From Cognatishimia sp. SS12 (GTDB taxonomy: Bacteria > Pseudomonadota > Alphaproteobacteria > Rhodobacterales > Rhodobacteraceae): 64,000 nt of DNA. The DNA lies in NCBI RefSeq assembly GCF_028369055.1, contig NZ_JAQNCZ010000003.1, forward strand, positions 186,001 to 250,000, in the 5' to 3' direction. Of this stretch, positions 25,570 through 33,360 are shown piece after piece. The position numbers were made by a program, and so were the translations under genes. The notes under the pieces were generated by a model, which saw only the letters and a program-made list of their open reading frames with translations, was not told the origin of the DNA and made no database searches. The first letter of the stretch is position 1. Each line of letters begins with the position of its first letter.

Positions 25570-26070
25570 TCAGGCGGTGCGGTTGATCCGCTCTTCCAGA
25601 ACATCAAAGGGCACGCCCGGCTCGTCCTTGGCGTCGCGGATCACCAATGAGGTTTTGACGCTGGCGACATTGTCCGCCTTCAAAAGGTCATTGGTCAGGA
25701 AGGATTGAAACGTCGACAGATCCGGTGCCACGCATTTCAGGATGAAATCCACCTCACCGTTCAGCATGTGGCACTCGCGCACCAACGACCAGCCGCGGCA
25801 GCGCTCTTCAAAAGCGGACAGATCCGACTCGGCCTGGCTGACGAGGCCAACCATGGCAAAGACCTGCACTTCAAAGCCCAGTTCGCGCGAATCGACGTCA
25901 GCATGATAGCCGCGGATATAGCCCGATTCTTCGAGTGTCCGTACACGGCGCAAGCAAGGCGGCGCAGAGATCCCAACCCGTTTGGCCAGCTCAACATTGG
26001 TCATGCGACCATCGGCCTGTAGCTCAGCAAGGATTTTGCGATCAATCGGGTCCAGCCGGGTGACGGGCAT
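25570..26070 (-). CDS. Lrp/AsnC family regulator
   Basis: 166 aa. The N-terminal HTH is [50 protein letters not shown], followed by a RAM effector domain ([11 protein letters not shown]... and [13 protein letters not shown]). ATG 26070 is preceded by GGAG. It is divergent from trxB, so thioredoxin reductase is a plausible target. It converges on the TetR gene with only 9 bp between stops. Confidence 0.93.
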   Translation of the reverse strand: MPVTRLDPIDRKILAELQADGRMTNVELAKRVGISAPPCLRRVRTLEESGYIRGYHADVDSRELGFEVQVFAMVGLVSQAESDLSAFEERCRGWSLVRECHMLNGEVDFILKCVAPDLSTFQSFLTNDLLKADNVASVKTSLVIRDAKDEPGVPFDVLEERINRTA

Positions 26071-26300
26071 TCAAATTCTCCGTGAAATTTGCAGTTGTTA
26101 TAACAGCCAGGCGTACATGCGCAATAAAATTTCGCCAAATTCGCCGCGTCCGCACGCTGACAGATTCCGCATCACAGCGCTGCATTTCCCTGTGCCAACG
26201 CCCCCGCCAGACACATAGCGGCCATGTCAGGGGTTTTCGCGGGCGAGCGGGATGGCTATATCCCCTGCCTAACACGCAACAACATGCACACGGGTGGGAT
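26071..26300. promoter_or_regulatory. lrp-trxB divergent promoter region
   Basis: 230 bp without a gene. It contains the perfect 10-bp palindrome TGTTATAACA (26096-26105), 26 bp from the lrp start, a possible Lrp-type site. No -10/-35 pair stands out enough to call. Confidence 0.35.
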
Positions 26301-27242
26301 ATGGGCGACAGCAAACACACGAAAGTTCTGATCATTGGGTCAGGCCCTGCGGGATATACAGCCGGCGTCTACGCCAGCCGCGCCATGCTCAGCCCGATTC
26401 TGGTGCAAGGGATCGAACCGGGTGGCCAGCTGACCACCACCACCGAAGTTGAAAACTACCCCGGCTTTACCGAAGTGCAGGGCCCGGATCTGATGATCAA
26501 AATGCAGGAACACGCCCAGGCGATGGGCTGCGAGATCATTGGCGACATCATCACCGAGCTTGATACAGAAAGCCGCCCCTTTGTGGCCAAAGGTGACAGC
26601 GGCACCACCTATACGGCGGATGCGGTGATCTTGGCGACTGGCGCGCGGGCCAAATGGCTGGGGCTGGAGAGCGAAGAGAAATTCAAAGGCTTTGGCGTTT
26701 CCGCCTGCGCCACCTGCGATGGCTTTTTCTATCGCGGGCAGGAAATCGTGGTGATCGGCGGCGGCAATACCGCCGTTGAAGAAGCGCTGTTCCTGACGAA
26801 TTTCGCCTCAAAAGTCACATTGATCCACCGCCGCGATGAGCTGCGCGCTGAAAAGATCCTGCAAAACCGGCTTGAGAAGAACCCAAAGATCGAAACGCTT
26901 TGGTTCCATGAGCTGGAAGAGGTGATCGGCACCGAGGCTCCGCTGGGCGTCACCGGCGTGAAGGTGAAACACACCAAAACCGGCGAGATCAACGAGATCC
27001 CCTGCGCGGGTGTCTTTGTTGCCATCGGCCACGCGCCCGCCAACGAACTGGTGAAAGACGTGCTGGAAACCCACAACGGCGGCTATGTGAAGGTGGAGCT
27101 CGGCACCACCAAAACCTCGATCCCCGGCGTGTTTGCTGCGGGCGATCTGACAGACCACGTGTACCGTCAGGCGGTCACCTCTGCCGGCATGGGCTGTATG
27201 GCGGCGCTGGATGCTGAACGCTATCTGGCAGAACAAGACTAA
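26301..27242 (+). CDS. trxB: Thioredoxin reductase
   Basis: 313 aa flavoprotein that reduces thioredoxin with NADPH. It has the FAD motif [19 protein letters not shown], the redox-active CATC at residues 136-139, the NADPH motif [28 protein letters not shown] and the C-terminal FAD contact [30 protein letters not shown] 26301 gives the usual short N-terminus; starts further upstream would run into the promoter region. A strong terminator follows. Confidence 0.96.
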   Translation: MGDSKHTKVLIIGSGPAGYTAGVYASRAMLSPILVQGIEPGGQLTTTTEVENYPGFTEVQGPDLMIKMQEHAQAMGCEIIGDIITELDTESRPFVAKGDSGTTYTADAVILATGARAKWLGLESEEKFKGFGVSACATCDGFFYRGQEIVVIGGGNTAVEEALFLTNFASKVTLIHRRDELRAEKILQNRLEKNPKIETLWFHELEEVIGTEAPLGVTGVKVKHTKTGEINEIPCAGVFVAIGHAPANELVKDVLETHNGGYVKVELGTTKTSIPGVFAAGDLTDHVYRQAVTSAGMGCMAALDAERYLAEQD

Positions 27243-27264
27243 GCAGATCCAGAAATCTGCCATC

Positions 27265-27291
27265 AAAAGGGGGGCTCTGCCCCCCTTTTTT
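27265..27291 (+). terminator. Rho-independent terminator of trxB
   Basis: AAAAGGGGGGC and GCCCCCCTTTT pair over 11 bp around TCT and run into TTTTTT, 22 bp after the trxB stop. Confidence 0.92.
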
Positions 27292-27661
27292 GTGCGCGCG
27301 GCGGCCGCTTGCCGAGCCTCATTTTTGATTCGAATTGCGCCCCCTCACGACGTGGCAGCGCCACGCCCGCAGCCAAAACTGCGCGAATCTGGCGCAAATT
27401 GCGCGAAATCCCCCCGCTTTGGCAAAAAAGTGCGGTGCTCCTGATTGGGCCCAAATCAGCAAAACAGACCAAGCGCCGACAGAGCATAGCGCGAACATGT
27501 GGCCTTTGTTTTACGCACACCTCAGAACAACCGCCTTTTAAAGTGGCCATTTCCCCGCAAAAACCTGAAAATTTTCCGAAATCAGGCCAAAAAATGCTTT
27601 GCCTTTGCGCCGGACCATGCAATGCGTTCACTCGTGAACATACTTGAGCCATGACATCGCC
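27292..27661. other. 370-bp non-coding stretch between trxB and the MarR-like segment
   Basis: No credible gene on either strand. Visible elements are a GCGCAA-A-TTGCGC palindrome (27392-27404), an A/T-rich section near 27525-27595 and the GTTCAC/GTGAAC palindrome at its right end. It probably holds the promoter of the sulfate-activation gene. Confidence 0.4.
27626..27639. promoter_or_regulatory. Palindrome GTTCAC-TC-GTGAAC before the MarR-like start
   Basis: A 6+6-bp inverted repeat with a 2-nt centre ends 22 bp before ATG 27662. Size and place fit an autoregulatory site for a MarR-type protein, but this is inference. Confidence 0.45.
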
Positions 27662-28027
27662 ATGCCCGACACCAAGACAAAGCCCAGCCAAGCAGAGGAG
27701 GATCTTCTGTTCCGCCTGCTGCGCCAGCTGGACACCGCACCGGAGGCGTCCCAGCGCGCCACCGCCGCGGCGCTTGAGGTCTCGCTTGGCCGTCTGAACG
27801 CCATGCTGCGCAGCGCAGCGGAGGCAGGCCATATTACCATCAACGCCCGCGCCGGGCAGGACAAACGCCAACGTTTTGCCTATGCGCTCACCGCCAAAGG
27901 CGCTGCCACCAAACGGCAGCTCACCGACCAATTTCTCGCCCGTAAATTTGCCGAATACGATGCGCTCCACGCAGAGTTAACCGGCAGCAGCAGCGGGCTT
28001 TTCCCGTTAAAAAACAGGACCATTAGC
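27662..28027 (+). CDS. MarR-like (EPS-associated type) winged-helix segment, in frame with sat/cysC
   Basis: 122 codons with no stop before the sat/cysC start, so either a separate regulator that lost its stop or the N-terminus of a fusion. The pattern EEDLLFRLLRQLDTAPEASQRATAAALEVSLGRLNAMLRSAAEAGHI is a winged helix. QRFAYALTAKGAATKRQLTDQFLARKFAEYDALHAE matches the coiled C-terminus of the EPS-associated MarR family, which is usually 105-115 aa. ATG 27662 is the likely start (TTG 27644 possible). A TAA out of frame lies just past the domain, so a one-base indel would restore a separate gene. Confidence 0.7.
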
Positions 28028-29737
28028 ATGCTGAACAGCTTTGCCCCCATCCCCGAACTTTACGTCTCTTACGAGAGCGCCCAGAAACTGAAAGTCGAAG
28101 CCGCGGATCTGACCAGCCACGATCTTTCCCCGCGTCAGATCTGTGATCTGGAGCTTTTGATGAATGGCGGCTTTAATCCGCTCAAAGGGTTCTTGTCCGA
28201 AGAGGATTACAACGGCGTTGTCGAAAACATGCGTCTGGCCGATGGCACCCTTTGGCCCATGCCGATCACGCTGGATGTGTCCGAAGAGTTTGCCGCGAAA
28301 ATCGAACTGGGCCAAGACATCGCCCTGCGCGATCAGGAAGGCGTCATTCTGGCGACCATGACCGTCACCGACCGTTGGGAGCCAAACAAAGCGCGTGAAG
28401 CCGAAAAAGTATTTGGCGCCGACGATGATGCGCACCCGGCTGTAAACTATCTGCACAACCAAGCTGGCAAAATCTATCTGGGCGGCCCGATTGTCGGCAT
28501 CCAGCAGCCTGTACACTATGATTTCCGCGCCCGCCGCGACACACCAAATGAGCTGCGCGCCTATTTCCGCAAACTCGGCTGGCGCAAAATTGTCGCCTTC
28601 CAAACCCGCAACCCGCTGCACCGCGCGCACCAGGAACTGACCTTCCGCGCTGCTAAGGAAGCGCAAGCCAACCTCTTGATCCATCCGGTGGTCGGCATGA
28701 CAAAACCGGGCGATGTTGATCACTTTACCCGCGTGCGCTGCTATGAGGCGGTTCTGGATCAATACCCTTCGGCCACAACCACCATGTCGCTGCTGAACCT
28801 TGCCATGCGCATGGCCGGCCCACGCGAGGCGGTGTGGCACGGTCTGATCCGTAAAAACCACGGCTGCACCCACTTTATCGTTGGCCGCGACCACGCTGGC
28901 CCCGGAAAAAACAGCCAAGGCGAAGATTTCTACGGCCCCTATGACGCGCAAGAACTGTTCCGCGCACATCAGGAAGAAATGGGCATCGAAATGGTGGACT
29001 TCAAACACATGGTCTATGTGCAAGAACGCGCCCAATACGAGCCTGCGGACGAGATCGAAGACAAGGATAATGTCACCATCCTGAACATTTCGGGCACCGA
29101 ACTGCGCCGCCGTCTGGCGGAAGGTCTGGAAATTCCGGAATGGTTCTCCTTCCCGCAGGTGGTCGCCGAGCTGCGGCGCACCAAACCTGCGCGCTCCAAA
29201 CAGGGCTTTACCGTATTCTTCACCGGCTTCTCCGGCTCTGGGAAATCCACCATCGCCAACGCGCTGATGGTCAAGCTGATGGAAATGGGTGGCCGCCCTG
29301 TGACGTTGCTGGATGGTGATATCGTGCGCAAAAACCTCAGCTCTGAGCTGGGCTTTAGCAAAGAGCACCGCGACCTCAACATCCGCCGCATCGGCTATGT
29401 CGCCTCCGAGATCACCAAGAACGGCGGCATCGCCATCTGCGCGCCCATCGCGCCTTATGCCTCCACCCGCCGCGCCGTGCGCGAAGATGTCGAGCAGTTC
29501 GGCGCATTCGTCGAAGTGCATGTCGCGACTTCCATCGAAGAATGCGAACGCCGCGACCGCAAAGGCCTCTATAAGCTGGCGCGCGAAGGCAAAATCAAGG
29601 AATTCACAGGTATTTCAGACCCTTACGATGTACCTGCCAACCCAGAGCTTTCGGTGGAAACAGAAAACGTCGAAGTCGACAACTGCGCCCACCAGGTCTT
29701 GCTCAAGCTGGAAAGCATGGGTTTGATCAAAGCATAA
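28028..29737 (+). CDS. sat/cysC: Bifunctional sulfate adenylyltransferase/adenylylsulfate kinase
   Basis: 569 aa from ATG 28028, the usual family start (PIPELYVSYESAQKLKVEA). The ATP sulfurylase part (about 1-385) carries QTRNPLHRAH and GRDHAGPG. The APS kinase part has Walker A GFSGSGKST (400-408) and ends near SMGLIKA. Together they turn sulfate and two ATP into PAPS, the donor for sulfation and for reductive assimilation. CAGGA lies 9 nt upstream, so independent initiation is plausible even though the frame is open back to 27644. A very strong hairpin follows. Confidence 0.93.
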   Translation: MLNSFAPIPELYVSYESAQKLKVEAADLTSHDLSPRQICDLELLMNGGFNPLKGFLSEEDYNGVVENMRLADGTLWPMPITLDVSEEFAAKIELGQDIALRDQEGVILATMTVTDRWEPNKAREAEKVFGADDDAHPAVNYLHNQAGKIYLGGPIVGIQQPVHYDFRARRDTPNELRAYFRKLGWRKIVAFQTRNPLHRAHQELTFRAAKEAQANLLIHPVVGMTKPGDVDHFTRVRCYEAVLDQYPSATTTMSLLNLAMRMAGPREAVWHGLIRKNHGCTHFIVGRDHAGPGKNSQGEDFYGPYDAQELFRAHQEEMGIEMVDFKHMVYVQERAQYEPADEIEDKDNVTILNISGTELRRRLAEGLEIPEWFSFPQVVAELRRTKPARSKQGFTVFFTGFSGSGKSTIANALMVKLMEMGGRPVTLLDGDIVRKNLSSELGFSKEHRDLNIRRIGYVASEITKNGGIAICAPIAPYASTRRAVREDVEQFGAFVEVHVATSIEECERRDRKGLYKLAREGKIKEFTGISDPYDVPANPELSVETENVEVDNCAHQVLLKLESMGLIKA

Positions 29738-29745
29738 ACATAGCG

Positions 29746-29775
29746 ATAAACGCGCGCCGCCCGGCGCGCGTTTAT
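29746..29775. terminator. Bidirectional terminator hairpin between sat/cysC and the GT10-like gene
   Basis: ATAAACGCGCGCCG and CGGCGCGCGTTTAT form a perfect 14-bp stem with CC at the centre. Each side ends in A/T, so it can stop transcripts from both directions; it overlaps the last codon of the convergent gene. Confidence 0.75.
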
Positions 29776-30644
29776 GCTTTAATCACCGCGCGCGCGGCGC
29801 GGGCTTCGATGTCGCCATAGGCGGCAGCTGCGGCTTTGATCGCGCGCAATGCGGGCAGCAGCGCGGCATAACGCGCGGGTGTGGCGGCCTCAATTGCGGC
29901 GCGCAGCTCAGCTTCGGACTGGCAAATGATCATGCCGCTTGTGTCCAGAAAATCGCCGAGATTTGGGCACCCCCAGTAAATCGGCACCGTTTCGCACAGC
30001 ACCGCGTCGACCAGTTTTTCGGAAAAATAATTCCGCTCGCGGATATTCTCGATCACCACCGAAAACCGATACGGGGCCAATCCGTCGGATTTTTCCTCAA
30101 ATGGCGCATAGCCGCCGCCAAGCGCGGTCATGTCCACACCTTTGGCCTTGGCCCAGTCCACCAACGCATGACGCAGCCTGTGCCCTTCTTGCGAGCGTTT
30201 GGCTGAGGCAATCAGCGACATATTCTGGCTTTTGGTGACGGGCAGATCACGCCACCCCGGCACCCATGTGGTGCCATAGACCTGAAAAACCCCATTGGGA
30301 ATCGAGGCCAAGAACGCCTCATCGCAGGACAGCACCCGATGAAACCTGCGATGGGTGAGCGCCAGTTTGCGCATGTGATGACCGTGGATCACCCGGGGCT
30401 CTACAACCATGAGCGAAACTTTGGCCTGCGTGCCCCAGCCAAGGCGAAAATGCACCGTGTCACGCGGGTAAAGGATCAGGTGATCGGTGGGGGCCAGATC
30501 GCTGAGGTGCCGCCCCTTTAGCCGCGCAGGTTGGCCCAACGGCCAATTGAGGTCATCCAGCGCAATGCGCGCGGGGCGCAGCCCGAGTTTTTTCCCATAG
30601 GGCAGAACGGCGACAGCCGGGTCAGTATTGCGCATCGGGGCCAC
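29772..30644 (-). CDS. GT10-like (fucosyltransferase-type) glycosyltransferase
   Basis: 290 aa. The C-terminal half has PYRFSVVIENIRERNYFSEKLVDAVLCETVPIYWGCPNLGDFLDTSGMI. This fits the nucleotide-sugar-binding signature of family 10 alpha-1,3-fucosyltransferases (FxxxxEN...YxxEKL.dA...vPIYwG). The N-terminal half has an HLILYPRDTVHFRLGWGTQAKVSLMVVEPR stretch. It has no signal or membrane segment, so it is probably cytoplasmic and acts in surface-glycan synthesis. The donor and acceptor are unknown. Confidence 0.75.
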   Translation of the reverse strand: MAPMRNTDPAVAVLPYGKKLGLRPARIALDDLNWPLGQPARLKGRHLSDLAPTDHLILYPRDTVHFRLGWGTQAKVSLMVVEPRVIHGHHMRKLALTHRRFHRVLSCDEAFLASIPNGVFQVYGTTWVPGWRDLPVTKSQNMSLIASAKRSQEGHRLRHALVDWAKAKGVDMTALGGGYAPFEEKSDGLAPYRFSVVIENIRERNYFSEKLVDAVLCETVPIYWGCPNLGDFLDTSGMIICQSEAELRAAIEAATPARYAALLPALRAIKAAAAAYGDIEARAARAVIKA

Positions 30645-30670
30645 CGTATTTTTTCTGTCTCTGGACTCGG

Positions 30671-30901
30671 TTAATGCACGCTGACCGGCGCATAGTCGTT
30701 CTGGCGCGCCAGAACATAGGCCAGGCGGCGTTCTTTCACCAAGGCAAGCCGCTCGCCATCTGTGGCCGAATAGACCGCAAACAGCGTGTCCAGCCCCTCG
30801 GCCTCTTCTTGCATATCCGCTGGCAGATCGGCCACGGGCACTTCGCGCACGTAAACCATCCGATCATCCATCGCGTGATCAAAATCATACTTGCTGTGCA
30901 T
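30671..30901 (-). CDS. DUF1150 family protein
   Basis: 76 aa. The pattern MVYVREVPVADLP...GLDTLFAVYSATDGERLALVKERRLAYVLARQNDYAPVSVH is the whole DUF1150 domain. Function unknown. It begins 3 bp after the hsp20 stop, and the same pairing is common in alphaproteobacteria, so it is probably heat-inducible with hsp20. Confidence 0.9.
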   Translation of the reverse strand: MHSKYDFDHAMDDRMVYVREVPVADLPADMQEEAEGLDTLFAVYSATDGERLALVKERRLAYVLARQNDYAPVSVH

Positions 30902-30904
30902 GGC

Positions 30905-31318
30905 TTACCCTTTCTTGATGTTGATGGTCTGCACCACCGTCTCTGGACGTGCGCGGGTCAGATCAATGTGCAACAGCCCATTTTCCATCTGCGCTTCGCC
31001 CACCTCAACCCCATCGGCCAGCACAAAGGAGCGCTGGAACTGACGCGCAGCGATTCCCCGGTGCAGGAACAGGCGCTCTGCCCCATCGTCGTTCTGCCGC
31101 CCGTGGATCACCAGCTGACGGTCCTCGACGGTGATGGACAGATCCTCTTCGGCAAAGCCGGCGACCGCCAGCGTGATGCGGTAGGAAAAATCAGAGGTTT
31201 GCTCAATATTGAAAGGGGGATAGCCTTCGTTGCCAGTTTTGGCGGTGCGCTCCAAAAGACGCTCCAGCTGTTCAAAACCCAGCATGTGGGGATAGGACCC
31301 CAAGGTCAGTTTGCTCAT
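30905..31318 (-). CDS. Small heat-shock protein Hsp20
   Basis: 137 aa alpha-crystallin type chaperone. The domain runs from FNIEQTSDFSYRITLAVAGFAEEDLSITVEDRQLVIHG to ENGLLHIDLTRARPE, with the conserved dimer-interface FLHRGIAARQFQRSF. It binds unfolding proteins on heating. ATG 31318 has AAGGA at 7-nt spacing, and this ribosome-binding site lies inside a ROSE-like hairpin with a heat-shock-type promoter upstream. The DUF1150 gene follows in the same operon. Confidence 0.94.
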   Translation of the reverse strand: MSKLTLGSYPHMLGFEQLERLLERTAKTGNEGYPPFNIEQTSDFSYRITLAVAGFAEEDLSITVEDRQLVIHGRQNDDGAERLFLHRGIAARQFQRSFVLADGVEVGEAQMENGLLHIDLTRARPETVVQTINIKKG

Positions 31319-31344
31319 CTCTATGTCCTTTACGTAAAGCGACA
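31319..31344 (-). promoter_or_regulatory. ROSE-like RNA thermometer hairpin over the hsp20 ribosome-binding site
   Basis: On the minus strand TGTC-G-CTTT pairs with AAAGGACA around an ACGT loop (31324-31344). The stem hides the AAGGA Shine-Dalgarno and has one bulged G opposite it. The strand facing the Shine-Dalgarno contains UCGCU, matching the U(U/C)GCU signature of ROSE elements, which are known in front of alphaproteobacterial small heat-shock genes. The leader from the predicted promoter is about 57 nt. Confidence 0.6.
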
Positions 31345-31381
31345 ATTTGGCGTCCGGTCCCATTCTGGCGACCAGCTTGGC

Positions 31382-31414
31382 AATAATATGGGCGCGCCAC
31401 AGGGCGAGCGCAAG
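31382..31414 (-). promoter_or_regulatory. Predicted RpoH (sigma-32) promoter of hsp20
   Basis: Reading leftwards, CTTGCG, a 16-nt spacer and CCCATATTA resemble the heat-shock consensus CTTGAA...CCCATNT. It would start transcription near 31375. Confidence 0.5.
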
Positions 31415-31474
31415 GGCTTTGCTTGTGTAGCCAATCAGGCTATCTTAAGGGCGGAAAGAACCGGGATTTTTCAT

Positions 31475-31699
31475 ATGAATGCTTTCAGTGACCTGTCGAT
31501 GAAAACAGATGATGTTCTGCGCATCGAGCTGGAAGTGTTCAAGCAGGAACATCGCGATCTGGATGAGGCGATTACCGCCCTGGTGGAACGGGGCACAGGC
31601 GATCAGCTGACGATTCAGCGCCTGAAGAAACAAAAACTGCATCTTAAGGACAAAATCGCCTATATCGAGGATCGTTTGACCCCGGATATCATTGCCTAG
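31475..31699 (+). CDS. DUF465 (YdcH-like) small helical protein
   Basis: 74 aa. The helical hairpin LRIELEVFKQEHRDLDEAITALVERGTGDQLTIQRLKKQKLHLKDKIAYIEDRL is the DUF465 pattern. Function unknown. ATG 31475 is used. It lies 47 bp upstream of purE on the same strand, a pairing often seen in this order. Confidence 0.9.
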   Translation: MNAFSDLSMKTDDVLRIELEVFKQEHRDLDEAITALVERGTGDQLTIQRLKKQKLHLKDKIAYIEDRLTPDIIA

Positions 31700-31746
31700 C
31701 AGCCCGATCCGGCTATAGTGCGCGCTCCTAATTTCAGAGGCGGGTT

Positions 31747-32235
31747 ATGACGGACATCAAAGTGGGCATCATCATGGGCAGCCAATCAGACTGGCCCACC
31801 ATGAAAGAAGCAGCAGACGTGCTGGATGAACTGGGCGTGCCTTATGAAAAGAAAATCGTCTCGGCGCACCGCACCCCTGATCGTCTGTGGGACTATGGCA
31901 AAACCGCTGTTGATCGCGGTCTGCAGGTGATTATCGCCGGTGCAGGCGGCGCGGCGCATCTGCCGGGCATGATGGCCAGCAAGACGCGCGTTCCGGTCAT
32001 TGGCATTCCGGTTCAGACCCGCGCGCTGTCTGGCGTTGATAGCCTTTATTCGATCCTGCAGATGCCGCGCGGCTTTCCGGTGGCAACCATGGCCATTGGC
32101 GCAGCGGGTGCCAAGAACGGCGGGCTGATGGCTGCCGGTATTCTGGCGCTGAATGACCCGGCGCTTGCCACACGTCTGGACGCGTGGCGCAACGCGCTTT
32201 CGGCCTCTATCGCGGAAGAACCAGTTGATGAGTGA
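31747..32235 (+). CDS. purE: N5-carboxyaminoimidazole ribonucleotide mutase
   Basis: 162 aa class I PurE of purine synthesis, converting N5-CAIR to CAIR. It has the N-terminal [25 protein letters not shown] (catalytic Ser/His) and [17 protein letters not shown]. Full length. It overlaps purK by 8 bp and so supplies substrate and product in one translational unit. Confidence 0.97.
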   Translation: MTDIKVGIIMGSQSDWPTMKEAADVLDELGVPYEKKIVSAHRTPDRLWDYGKTAVDRGLQVIIAGAGGAAHLPGMMASKTRVPVIGIPVQTRALSGVDSLYSILQMPRGFPVATMAIGAAGAKNGGLMAAGILALNDPALATRLDAWRNALSASIAEEPVDE

Positions 32236-33301
32236 GATCTTAAAACCCGGCAGCACAATTGGCATTCTGGGCGGTGGCCAATTGGGCCGCATGCTGTCCG
32301 TCGCGGCGGCGCGGCTTGGCTATAAAACCCATATCTTTGAACCGGGCGCAAACCCGCCCGCAGGCCATGTCGCCGACCAAGTGACAACTGCCGCCTATGA
32401 CGACGCCGATGCGCTGGCTGCCTTTGCCGCTTCGGTGGATGTCATCACCTATGAATTTGAAAACATCCCGACCTCGGCGCTGGATATCCTAGAGGCGCAC
32501 CGCCCGATCCGCCCGGGCCGCGAGGCCCTGCGCGTCAGTCAGGATCGCATCACCGAAAAAGAATTCCTTTCGGGCCTCGGCCTGACGGTCGCGCCCTTTG
32601 CGCAGGTCGACAGCGCCGAAGACCTTGACCGCGCGCTGACGACCATTGGCACGCCGTCGATCCTGAAAACCCGCCGATTTGGTTATGACGGCAAGGGGCA
32701 GGCGCGCCTCAATTCTGCGGCGGATGCCCCTGCCGCCTGGGCCGACATGGCCGATGCGCCTTCGGTGCTGGAAGGCTTTGTAAAGTTTTCACACGAGGTG
32801 TCGGTGATTGCCGCGCGCGGCATCAGCGGCGAGGTCGCCTGTTTTGATCCGGGCGAAAACGTACATGTCGGGGGCATTTTGCGCACCACCACCGTGCCGG
32901 CGCGCCTGTCCGCTGGCATGCGGATGGATGCGGTGCTGATGGCCTCAAAGATCCTGAATGCGCTTGAGTATGTGGGCGTCATGGGGGTTGAGCTTTTCGT
33001 GACTGAGGCCGGGCTGATCGTCAATGAAATCGCGCCGCGGGTGCATAACTCGGGCCATTGGACACAAAATGGCTGCGCAGTGGATCAGTTTGAACAGCAC
33101 ATCCGCGCCGTGGTTGGCCTGCCGCTCGGGGATGGCAAACGCCACTCTGACGTGGTGATGGAGAACCTGATTGGCGACGATATGGACCGCCTGCCAGAGC
33201 TGATGGTTGCGCCGCATGTCGCCGTGCATCTCTATGGCAAGGCCGAGGTCAAACCGGGCCGCAAGATGGCGCATATCAACCGGGTTGTCCCGAAAGATTA
33301 A
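32228..33301 (+). CDS. purK: N5-carboxyaminoimidazole ribonucleotide synthase
   Basis: 357 aa ATP-grasp enzyme that makes N5-CAIR from AIR, ATP and bicarbonate. It starts [17 protein letters not shown], has the ATP-grasp [12 protein letters not shown] and the metal-binding end [31 protein letters not shown] 32228 overlaps the end of purE. Confidence 0.97.
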   Translation: MSEILKPGSTIGILGGGQLGRMLSVAAARLGYKTHIFEPGANPPAGHVADQVTTAAYDDADALAAFAASVDVITYEFENIPTSALDILEAHRPIRPGREALRVSQDRITEKEFLSGLGLTVAPFAQVDSAEDLDRALTTIGTPSILKTRRFGYDGKGQARLNSAADAPAAWADMADAPSVLEGFVKFSHEVSVIAARGISGEVACFDPGENVHVGGILRTTTVPARLSAGMRMDAVLMASKILNALEYVGVMGVELFVTEAGLIVNEIAPRVHNSGHWTQNGCAVDQFEQHIRAVVGLPLGDGKRHSDVVMENLIGDDMDRLPELMVAPHVAVHLYGKAEVKPGRKMAHINRVVPKD

Positions 33302-33324
33302 GCCGGCCACGGCCAAAATAACGA

Positions 33325-33346
33325 CGCCCGCCGAATCTGGCGGGCG
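33325..33346. terminator. Hairpin between convergent purK and phnM-like genes
   Basis: CGCCCGCC and GGCGGGCG form a perfect 8-bp stem with a 6-nt loop. There is no U tract, so termination would be weak or need Rho. Confidence 0.5.
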
Positions 33347-33360
33347 CCCTGCCCCGCCGC

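Noticed and set aside
28007..29521. Minus-strand open frame of 504 codons opposite sat/cysC
   Set aside because: Lies antisense to the sulfurylase and kinase motifs; Phe/His/Gln-rich composition typical of a reverse-strand shadow.
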